A stretch of DNA of 17,942 nt, from the NCBI GenBank assembly GCA_965652575.1, contig CBFGWQ010000064.1, positions 1 to 17,942 on the forward strand. The letters are read 5' to 3'. Source of the stretch: Arenibacter sp965652575 (GTDB lineage Bacteria > Bacteroidota > Bacteroidia > Flavobacteriales > Flavobacteriaceae). The notes below the pieces were generated by a model. That model made no database searches, was not told the DNA's origin, and saw nothing but the letters and a program-made list of their open reading frames with translations. The position numbers and the translations under genes were made by a program. Below are positions 1 through 6,590 of the stretch, in pieces. The stretch's first letter is position 1, and each line of letters begins with the position of its first letter.

Positions 1-72
1 GACATTTTTAGCGAAGGAGCCAGTCGGCGCATAGATAAGAACCAAAGGATAGAATTTAAAAAGTTTCCATAA
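1..72 (+). CDS. C-terminal end of an upstream gene (partial)
   Basis: Frame 1 is open from the window edge to a TAA at 70-72 and encodes 23 residues ending RIEFKKFP. The other two forward frames stop within the first 35 bases. The piece is too short for firm family assignment. The spacing between a Phe-Ser-Glu-Gly turn and the terminal Arg-Ile-Glu-Phe resembles the end of bacterial dihydroorotases as I remember them (Asn-Gly, about nine residues, Arg-Leu-x-Phe), but this is a weak guess. The 58 bases between its stop and the next start show no clear terminator, so it may be read together with the DUF4199 gene. Confidence 0.45.
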   Translation, partial: DIFSEGASRRIDKNQRIEFKKFP

Positions 73-130
73 CGTAACAAATTTAAGGACTTTAACACTA
101 ATCATAATAACTATTCAAAATTTAATCAAC

Positions 131-649
131 ATGGAAGAAACCAAACCAAAAACAGGAAAATTTGCATGGACCTATGGCCTATTAATGGGGGCGATTACCA
201 TAATTTTTGGATTAATGCTATATTCTTTGGATATGCATTACCAGCAGAATATAACCATACAATTGGTTGGATTGGCTATTACCATTGCGGTACTTTTCTT
301 TGCCATTCAACAATTCAAAACCGCCAATGGAGGTTATATCACTCTATCCGAGGCCCTAAAAATTGGGGTAGGAGCGGCAACAATAGCCGCTTTAATTGCC
401 GTAATCTATCAATATGCCCTGGCTAATTTTATTGACCCAGACTTTACAGAAAAGGCAGTTACGGCTTCTATAAATGAAGCGGCATCCAAGGGGAATATGT
501 CTCAAGAACAGATACAACAAGGAGTGGAAATGGGCAAGAAATTTTTCTGGATACAATATCCGGTAACCATTGTATTGACTATTATTATTGGGTTGGTTAT
601 TTCATTAATTATAGGTTTAATAGTCAAAAAACAGAAACCAGAATTTTAA
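131..649 (+). CDS. DUF4199 family membrane protein
   Basis: A 172-residue integral membrane protein with four predicted transmembrane helices, at about residues 12-34, 41-62, 75-101 and 138-165. A polar loop of about 35 residues lies between helices 3 and 4, and the tail is Lys-rich (KKQKPEF). Length, helix layout and the Ile/Ala-rich third helix match the DUF4199 family, which is common in Bacteroidota and has no established function. The chosen ATG gives a short charged N-terminus before helix 1, as expected for the family. The glycosyltransferase gene follows after 37 bases on the same strand. Such pairing would fit a helper role in membrane glycan or lipid metabolism, but that is inference from position only. 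Confidence 0.85.
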   Translation: MEETKPKTGKFAWTYGLLMGAITIIFGLMLYSLDMHYQQNITIQLVGLAITIAVLFFAIQQFKTANGGYITLSEALKIGVGAATIAALIAVIYQYALANFIDPDFTEKAVTASINEAASKGNMSQEQIQQGVEMGKKFFWIQYPVTIVLTIIIGLVISLIIGLIVKKQKPEF

Positions 650-655
650 TATTTG

Positions 656-663
656 TACTTTTG
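656..663 (+). promoter_or_regulatory. Candidate Bacteroidota -7 box for the glycosyltransferase gene
   Basis: TACTTTTG matches the Bacteroidota consensus TAnnTTTG exactly and lies 23 bases before the ATG at 687, which would give a short leader. No TTG/TTTG -33 element sits at the usual spacing of about 19-21 bases, so the site is a partial match. It may provide a separate transcript start inside an otherwise co-directional block. Confidence 0.35.
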
Positions 664-686
664 AAAAGATTTTCCATTGGTACCGA

Positions 687-1640
687 ATGAATATATCCAT
701 AATAATCCCCTTACTTAACGAAGAAGAATCGTTGATAGAACTGCATGATTGGATTGTACGCGTAATGCAATCCAATCATTTTTTATATGAAATACTTTTT
801 ATAGATGATGGAAGTACCGATGGTTCCTGGGACATTATCACCAAATTGGGCGCTTCCAACCCCAATGTTAAGGGAATCCGCTTCTTAAAGAATTTTGGGA
901 AATCGCAGGCCCTGCATGCCGGATTCAAAGCCGCACATGGCGATGTAGTGATCACTATGGACGCGGATCTTCAGGATAATCCCGAGGAAATTCCGGAATT
1001 GTACCGAATGATCGCAGGGGAAGGGTTCGACCTTATTTCCGGTTGGAAGAAAAAAAGATACGACTCCACCATTAGCAAAAACCTTCCATCAAAATTGTTT
1101 AATTGGGCTGCCCGTAAGACTTCCGGTGTGCGCCTGCACGATTTTAACTGTGGCCTGAAAGCCTATAAAAAAGAGGTCGTAAAGACAATTGAGGTCTCGG
1201 GGGAAATGCACCGGTATATTCCCGTTCTGGCCAAAAGTGCCGGATTCCATAAAATAGATGAAAAGATAGTACAGCACCAGGCCAGAAAATATGGGAAGAC
1301 CAAATTTGGTATGGACCGCTTTATCAATGGTTTTTTGGACCTGATCACCATCTGGTTCGTTTCCAAATTTGGGAAACGGCCCATGCACCTTTTTGGTGCC
1401 TTGGGAGTACTTATGTTTACCATTGGTTTTGGTTTTTCCCTGTACCTGGGTATCGACAAAATCTTCATCAACCCTTTTGGCAGGCTCATTACGGAGCGAC
1501 CACAATTCTATATTGCACTGATAGCCATGGTGATAGGGACACAACTTTTCCTCGCAGGCTTTTTAGGGGAAATAATGGTAAGATCCCGCAAGAATGAAAC
1601 CCGTTACAATATCACCGAAGAAATAAATCTCTCCGAATAA
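687..1640 (+). CDS. Family 2 glycosyltransferase (polyprenyl-phosphate sugar synthase type)
   Basis: A 317-residue membrane glycosyltransferase. The GT-A domain occupies about residues 1-225: the IIIPLLNEEESL start, a DDGSTDGS nucleotide-binding motif at D40-D45, and the metal-binding DAD motif at D92-D94 followed by LQDNPEE. The acceptor-side segment HQARKYGKTKFG follows near residues 193-204. Two C-terminal transmembrane helices lie at about 235-258 and 275-298. This is the layout of the GtrB/ArnC/DPM1-like group, which moves a sugar from a nucleotide sugar to undecaprenyl (polyprenyl) phosphate on the cytoplasmic face of the inner membrane. The sugar transferred cannot be read from sequence. 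The ATG is well placed because the family's hydrophobic first strand begins at residue 3. A phosphohexomutase and an ABC exporter follow on the same strand. Confidence 0.88.
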   Translation: MNISIIIPLLNEEESLIELHDWIVRVMQSNHFLYEILFIDDGSTDGSWDIITKLGASNPNVKGIRFLKNFGKSQALHAGFKAAHGDVVITMDADLQDNPEEIPELYRMIAGEGFDLISGWKKKRYDSTISKNLPSKLFNWAARKTSGVRLHDFNCGLKAYKKEVVKTIEVSGEMHRYIPVLAKSAGFHKIDEKIVQHQARKYGKTKFGMDRFINGFLDLITIWFVSKFGKRPMHLFGALGVLMFTIGFGFSLYLGIDKIFINPFGRLITERPQFYIALIAMVIGTQLFLAGFLGEIMVRSRKNETRYNITEEINLSE

Positions 1641-1688
1641 TAATTGAATATTCTTTGTATTTTTAAGAACATATAATACCAGACGACT

Positions 1689-3398
1689 ATGGAAGCCATA
1701 TTGAAAAATGCCAAAAATTGGTTGACCGATTTTTTCGATGATAAGACCAAGAGCGAGATTCAAAAATTGATAGACAACAATACCGAAGAGTTAAAGGACC
1801 GTTTTTACAAAGACCTTGAATTTGGAACGGGAGGGATGCGCGGAATTATGGGTGCGGGTACCAATAGAATAAACAAATACACCTTGGGAAAAAGTACCCA
1901 AGGCCTTAGTAACTACTTAAATAAAGTATATAATAACGAACAGGTCAAGGTAGTCATTGCCTACGACTGTAGACATAATAGCGATACCTTGGCCAGGACC
2001 GTGGCCCAGGTATTTGCCGCCAATGGCATTAGAGTGTATCTTTTTTCGGAACTGCGCACCACCCCGGAACTATCTTTCGCCGTAAAATACCTGAACTGCC
2101 ATGCAGGAATCGTTTTAACCGCTTCCCATAACCCGCCAGAATACAATGGCTATAAAGTGTACTGGACCGATGGCGGACAAATAGTGCCTCCGCAGGACGG
2201 GGCCATAGTGGATGAAATAAATAGCCTTTCCTTTGAAGAAATCAAGTTCAATGCCGATGAGAGCCTAATAGAACTAATAGACAAAAAAGTAGATGAGGCC
2301 TTTATTGAAGCTTCCGTTAAAAATGGGAACTTCAATGCCAAGGGCAAGGACAATTTTAAAATTGTGTTTACTTCCCTTCACGGTACTTCCATTACCGTAA
2401 TCCCGGAAGTACTTAAACGTGCCGGATATAAAAATGTTACCATTATTGAAGAACAGGCCAAGCCAGATGGAAATTTCCCCACTGTAGTATCTCCAAACCC
2501 CGAGGAGCCGGAGGCCCTGTCCATGGCCATTAAAAAAGCCGAGGAAATTGGAGCGGACATGGTTATTGGGACCGATCCGGATAGCGACCGCCTGGGGGTG
2601 GCGGTGCGGAACCTTGAGGGAGAAATGGAAATCCTGAACGGCAACCAGACCATGATCATGATGACCAAGTTCTTGTTGGACCAAAGAAAGAAAAAAGGAA
2701 TTACCGGCAAGGAATTTATTGCCTCTACCATAGTTTCCACACCCATGATGGACGCTTTGGCCAAGGCCTATGGGGTAGAATGTAAGACGGCCCTTACAGG
2801 CTTTAAATGGATAGCCAAAATGATCAAGGATTTTCCGGAACAACCTTTTATTGGTGGTGGCGAGGAAAGCTTTGGTTTTATGGTAGGCGATTTTGTACGT
2901 GATAAGGATGCGGTTACCTCAACCCTCCTGGCATGTGAAATAGGGGCCAATGCCAAGGCCAATGGCAGTTCGTTCTACAAGGATTTGATAGACTGTTATG
3001 TGGACTATGGATTTTTTAAGGAAAAACTAATTTCCCTTACTAAAAAAGGAATGTCCGGGGCGGAAGAAATTAAGCAGATGATGATCGATTTTAAGGACAA
3101 TCCCGTTGAAACCATTGATGGTTCCAAAGTAATAACGGTGGAAGATTACAATACGGCCACCTCTAAAAACGTATTGACCGGCAAAGTATCCCCAATAGAT
3201 ATTCCAAAATCCAACGTATTGATATATATTACGGAAGATGGCACCAAAATGGCGGCCAGGCCCAGTGGTACGGAGCCTAAGATCAAATTTTATTTTAGTA
3301 TCAACACCAAACTGGACAAGGCGGCGGACTACAAAAAAGTGGATGCGGAACTCGATGCCAAAATTGAAAGGATCCTTAAAGAACTGAATATAGGTTAA
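1689..3398 (+). CDS. Phospho-sugar mutase (phosphoglucomutase/phosphomannomutase, alpha-D-phosphohexomutase superfamily)
   Basis: A 569-residue cytosolic enzyme that interconverts hexose 1- and 6-phosphates and so feeds nucleotide-sugar synthesis. All four superfamily signatures are present in order: the phosphoserine loop TASHNP with catalytic S146; the Mg-binding loop DPDSDR at D296-R301; the sugar-recognition loop GGGEESFG with E392, E393 and S394; and the phosphate-binding loop RPSGTEPK at R524-K531. An early GTGGMRG motif is also typical. Length fits the PgcA/PGM2-like branch (about 570-600 residues) rather than the shorter bacterial ManB or GlmM type. Glucose versus mannose preference cannot be decided here. 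The stop TAA overlaps the next gene's ATG by one base (TAATG), which implies translational coupling to the ABC exporter. Confidence 0.92.
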   Translation: MEAILKNAKNWLTDFFDDKTKSEIQKLIDNNTEELKDRFYKDLEFGTGGMRGIMGAGTNRINKYTLGKSTQGLSNYLNKVYNNEQVKVVIAYDCRHNSDTLARTVAQVFAANGIRVYLFSELRTTPELSFAVKYLNCHAGIVLTASHNPPEYNGYKVYWTDGGQIVPPQDGAIVDEINSLSFEEIKFNADESLIELIDKKVDEAFIEASVKNGNFNAKGKDNFKIVFTSLHGTSITVIPEVLKRAGYKNVTIIEEQAKPDGNFPTVVSPNPEEPEALSMAIKKAEEIGADMVIGTDPDSDRLGVAVRNLEGEMEILNGNQTMIMMTKFLLDQRKKKGITGKEFIASTIVSTPMMDALAKAYGVECKTALTGFKWIAKMIKDFPEQPFIGGGEESFGFMVGDFVRDKDAVTSTLLACEIGANAKANGSSFYKDLIDCYVDYGFFKEKLISLTKKGMSGAEEIKQMMIDFKDNPVETIDGSKVITVEDYNTATSKNVLTGKVSPIDIPKSNVLIYITEDGTKMAARPSGTEPKIKFYFSINTKLDKAADYKKVDAELDAKIERILKELNIG

Positions 3399-5218
3399 TG
3401 GAGTATTTTAAAAAAATTCTTCGCTTTGCGAAACCCTACCGTAAATACGGTTTTTTAAATATTTTTTTCAATATTCTATATGCCCTTTTCAGTGCCCTTT
3501 CCTTTGCGGCCCTGATTCCCATGTTGGACGTACTTTTTAAACCGGAAAATAAAATTTTGGTTGAACCTGTATATGAGGGCATGGGCCAATTAAAGGATTA
3601 CCTACAGGACTATATCAATTATAGGGTCAATGCCTATTCCGGGGATGATGAAATGAAAGGTCTGGTATTGGTCATTGGCTTGGTCCTGATTCTTTTCCTT
3701 TTAAAAAATTTCTTCAACTATCTGGCCATGTATTTTATTACTTTTCTAAGAAACGGGGTATTGAAGGATATTAGAAACAGGATGTACGCCAAAATAGTGG
3801 ATTTGCCCATCTCCTATTATTCGGAGAAGCGCAAGGGCGATGTTATTGCCCGTATAACTTCGGACGTTTTGGAAATTCAACATTCCTTCCTATCCATATT
3901 GGAACTGATCGTTAGGGAACCGCTTACCATCCTTTTTACTATTTTGATCATGTTCGGGATAAGCACAAAATTGACCCTGTTCGTCTTTATTTTTATCCCT
4001 ATTGCGGGTATGATCATTTCTAGGATCGGAAAATCGCTTAAAAAGAAATCGGATCGGGTACAAAGGGAACAAGGGGAATTTTTATCGATAGTAGAGGAAA
4101 CCCTTGGTGGCCTTAGGGTAATAAAAGCCTTTAATTCCGAATCCAGGTTCTATAAAACCTTTACTTCTTCTACCAAAAGATTTTTTCATTTTTCCAATAA
4201 GTTGTTGAACAGACAGAACCTTGCTTCCCCAACTGGTGAATTTTTGGGGATATTGGTCATTGGGGTATTGCTCTGGTTTGGCGGAAAAATGGTCTTGATC
4301 GATAAGACCCTGGATGCCTCCTCTTTTATTGCCTATATGGGGCTTGCCTATAACATATTGACTCCTGCAAAAGCCATTAGTAAGGCCTCCTATGGTGTAA
4401 AGAAAGGGAATTCCGCAGCTGAACGGGTGCTGGAAATTTTGGAAACCGAAAATCCAATTGTTGAAAAGAAGGATGCGGTCATAAAAACTACATTTGATAG
4501 AGGAATTGACATTAACAATATTTCCTTTAAGTATGAGGATGAGTACGTGTTGAAAAAATTCAATCTAAAGGTTCCCAAAGGCCAAACCATAGCCCTGGTA
4601 GGTCAATCGGGAAGCGGAAAAAGTACCATAGCCAACCTAATGACCCGTTTTTATGATGTAAATGAGGGGGAAATAAAAATTGATGGTGTTGATATTCGGG
4701 ATTTTAGCAAAAAATCGCTCCGCAATTTAATGGGACTGGTAACACAGGACTCCATTTTGTTCAATGATACCGTTAAAAATAATATTGGACTCGGTAAAGA
4801 AGGTGCCACGGAGGAGGAAATAATGGAAGCCGCAAAAATAGCCAATGCCCACGATTTTATTAGTGGGTTGCCACAGGGCTATGATACCAATATCGGGGAT
4901 AGTGGAAATAAACTGAGTGGGGGACAAAAGCAGCGGTTGTCCATTGCCAGGGCCGTATTAAAAAATCCGCCCATTATGATATTGGACGAGGCCACCTCCG
5001 CCCTGGATACGGAAAGCGAACGTTTGGTACAGGATGCCCTGGAAAAAATGATGCAGAACAGGACCTCCATTGTTATTGCGCACCGACTATCCACCATACA
5101 AAATGCCGATACGATTGTGGTATTACAAAAAGGCGGGATTGTGGAACAAGGTTCCCATACAGCACTTATGGAAAAAGATGGGGTCTATAAAAGGTTGGTC
5201 ACCATGCAGTCTTTCTAA
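3398..5218 (+). CDS. ABC exporter, fused membrane and ATPase domains (MsbA-like)
   Basis: A 606-residue half-transporter expected to work as a homodimer in the inner membrane. About residues 1-340 form a six-helix exporter-type domain, with a long periplasmic-like insertion near residues 55-80 and the coupling segment ISYYSEKRKGDVIARI. The nucleotide-binding domain has Walker A GQSGSGKS at G402-S409, the signature LSGGQKQR around S507-G509, Walker B ILDEATSALD with D530 and E531, and the switch H562. All catalytic residues are intact. Family knowledge (MsbA/McjD/LmrA group) points to export of lipid or an amphipathic compound. Given the upstream glycosyltransferase and sugar mutase, a glycolipid or lipid A precursor is a reasonable but unproven substrate. 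The start is fixed by the one-base TAATG overlap with the mutase gene. Confidence 0.9.
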   Translation: MEYFKKILRFAKPYRKYGFLNIFFNILYALFSALSFAALIPMLDVLFKPENKILVEPVYEGMGQLKDYLQDYINYRVNAYSGDDEMKGLVLVIGLVLILFLLKNFFNYLAMYFITFLRNGVLKDIRNRMYAKIVDLPISYYSEKRKGDVIARITSDVLEIQHSFLSILELIVREPLTILFTILIMFGISTKLTLFVFIFIPIAGMIISRIGKSLKKKSDRVQREQGEFLSIVEETLGGLRVIKAFNSESRFYKTFTSSTKRFFHFSNKLLNRQNLASPTGEFLGILVIGVLLWFGGKMVLIDKTLDASSFIAYMGLAYNILTPAKAISKASYGVKKGNSAAERVLEILETENPIVEKKDAVIKTTFDRGIDINNISFKYEDEYVLKKFNLKVPKGQTIALVGQSGSGKSTIANLMTRFYDVNEGEIKIDGVDIRDFSKKSLRNLMGLVTQDSILFNDTVKNNIGLGKEGATEEEIMEAAKIANAHDFISGLPQGYDTNIGDSGNKLSGGQKQRLSIARAVLKNPPIMILDEATSALDTESERLVQDALEKMMQNRTSIVIAHRLSTIQNADTIVVLQKGGIVEQGSHTALMEKDGVYKRLVTMQSF

Positions 5219-5229
5219 GGCAGATAATC

Positions 5230-6279
5230 TTATCGTGATGCCTGTTGTTCCAAAATCTCGTTTTGGGATAGTCGGTATTTAAGGATATTCAAATATCCAA
5301 GTGCTTCCTTATTATTATAATCCGTATAAGACTTCGAAGCCCAATCCATGGCGGTATGCAGATCCCCGTTGATCTCATTTATTATCGCCATATTGTAACA
5401 GGCCCTGCCTGCAATTTTGAGTTTGGAATTATCCAACTCTTTTTCCCAAAGTTGGGCAGCCCCTTGCCAATCCCCGGTCTGTGCCCTTCTTTTGGCTACT
5501 ACAAAATTATCCGTTCCTCGTACAAAATAGTCTCTGGATATCCTGTGCTTATACGGGGAAAGCCTGGAACCATAGACAACCCCCATATTCTTGCTCAACT
5601 CTTCAACGGCCTCGTTCCTGCGGGCCACGGCCTCTATTGCCTTTACGGGATTGATACCTTTGCCCGAGGATACCAACTGATCTGTGTACATAAATTCGTC
5701 CACAATTTGCCTGTTGCGGGGATTATAGATCCGCCATCCATTCTTTATTAAGGTTTTCAGGGTCACTTCATGGGCCGGTACCGACACCTTGACTCCCAAA
5801 TTGTTGGGTAGTTGCATTACCGATGGTTTATAGGAAACCTGCGTGTCCGTATCGTAAAATGCCAGGGAAAAAATGGCATCGACTCCGTGGGCCGTACAAA
5901 TTTCCTCTATAACCTCCCAGGAAAGACTGGACGGAAATACATCCAGTCCTTTTCTTATTGCCGTTTCCTGATCCAAAATAAGTATTTCCTCAAACCTTCC
6001 CGTACCCGCCAGTTCATCCGATAGGGCATTAATGGCAGCTTCCGCCCCTTTTCTGTCCAGATCAAGTCCTTCGGCCGATAGTATTTGGTCTATTTTGTCG
6101 ATTGTCCTATTGCCTTCGGAAGGCAGGCTTCTATTAATAATACCTATTCTTTGTATCTCTTTGGGAAGATGCACTATGGCCGGTTCCGTGGCTCCCATCG
6201 TTAAATTATTGGTGGCACTACAGGACATTAATAAAATGCCAAAAACAATATATCCGAGTAATAATTTATGGTCTTTCAT
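5230..6279 (-). CDS. DUF6340 family lipoprotein
   Basis: A 349-residue predicted lipoprotein. The N-terminus has a basic start (MKDHK), a hydrophobic stretch at residues 6-18 and a lipobox LMSC with acylation at C20, so it should be membrane-anchored and face the periplasm or outer membrane. The body starts with an Ile-rich strand (QRIGIINRS), contains an 'expected to be an outer-membrane stress-type' looking alpha/beta region, and ends in a TPR-like helical section (CYNMAIINEINGDLHTAMDW, roughly residues 293-312). The overall pattern matches DUF6340, a Bacteroidota family with no known function. It converges on the ABC exporter gene with only 11 bases between stop codons. A minus-strand -7-like box lies about 70 bases upstream of the start. 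Confidence 0.75.
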   Translation of the reverse strand: MKDHKLLLGYIVFGILLMSCSATNNLTMGATEPAIVHLPKEIQRIGIINRSLPSEGNRTIDKIDQILSAEGLDLDRKGAEAAINALSDELAGTGRFEEILILDQETAIRKGLDVFPSSLSWEVIEEICTAHGVDAIFSLAFYDTDTQVSYKPSVMQLPNNLGVKVSVPAHEVTLKTLIKNGWRIYNPRNRQIVDEFMYTDQLVSSGKGINPVKAIEAVARRNEAVEELSKNMGVVYGSRLSPYKHRISRDYFVRGTDNFVVAKRRAQTGDWQGAAQLWEKELDNSKLKIAGRACYNMAIINEINGDLHTAMDWASKSYTDYNNKEALGYLNILKYRLSQNEILEQQASR

Positions 6280-6346
6280 CTGGTCGTTTTAAATGGTTAC
6301 AAAATAAAGCTATGTCAATAGCCTAGTTATAAAACATTTACTATGC

Positions 6347-6354
6347 CAAAAATA
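6347..6354 (-). promoter_or_regulatory. Candidate -7 box for the DUF6340 gene
   Basis: Read on the minus strand this is TATTTTTG, an exact match to TAnnTTTG, 68 bases from the start codon at 6279. The nearest minus-strand TTG (6368-6370) is only 13 bases further upstream, closer than the normal -33 spacing, so support is partial. Confidence 0.28.
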
Positions 6355-6404
6355 TTGTTCCGGGGGCCAACATTCCTTTTCTTTTTAATCTTTATAATTC
6401 CCCG

Positions 6405-6424
6405 ACCCCGATAGCTATCGGGGT
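6405..6424. repeat. Perfect 20-base palindrome, copy 1
   Basis: ACCCCGATAGCTATCGGGGT is its own reverse complement. Outer arms CCCCG (6400-6404) and CGGGG (6429-6433) can extend the pairing around a GCCT bulge. The 16-base core CCCGATAGCTATCGGG recurs at 11885-11900 in another intergenic gap, so this is a repeated element and not just a local hairpin. There is no T-run on either side, so it is not a typical terminator. Confidence 0.8.
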
Positions 6425-6545
6425 GCCTCGGGGATAGTCGGTATCAAGAAATTTTTATTATTCAGGCGGGTCTTGGGGCAAAAAAAAGGTACATCAAGGC
6501 AACAAATTCATGTATTTGCAGTCTTTCCATATTGCACCTATTCCT

Positions 6546-6553
6546 TACCTTTG
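6546..6553 (+). promoter_or_regulatory. Candidate -7 box for mutS2
   Basis: TACCTTTG is an exact TAnnTTTG match, 37 bases before the ATG at 6591, and would give a leader of about 30 bases. A TTTG at 6515-6518 lies 27 bases upstream, longer than the usual -33 spacing. An AAGGA at 6575-6579 may help ribosome binding. Confidence 0.42.
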
Positions 6554-6590
6554 AAGGCTATACATCCTCATGGAAAGGAAAATTGGATAA

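Larger units (their letters stand above)
6280..6590. other. Divergent intergenic region (311 bases)
   Basis: This gap separates the leftward DUF6340 gene from the rightward mutS2 gene. It holds a leftward -7-like box (6347-6354), a perfect 20-base palindrome (6405-6424), a rightward -7 box (6546-6553) and a six-codon open frame that abuts the mutS2 start. No longer coding frame and no recognised RNA gene were seen. Confidence 0.6.

Noticed and set aside
5219..5234. Terminator between the ABC exporter and DUF6340 genes
   Set aside because: Only a 5-base GATAA/TTATC arm pair with a 2-base loop is present and no T-run; too weak to call.
5265..6444. Exact 14-base repeat GGGATAGTCGGTAT at 5265-5278 and 6431-6444, one near each end of the DUF6340 gene
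   Set aside because: A shared 14-mer somewhere in an 18 kb window is close to chance expectation, and one copy is coding sequence. There are no inverted ends or other signs of an element around the gene.
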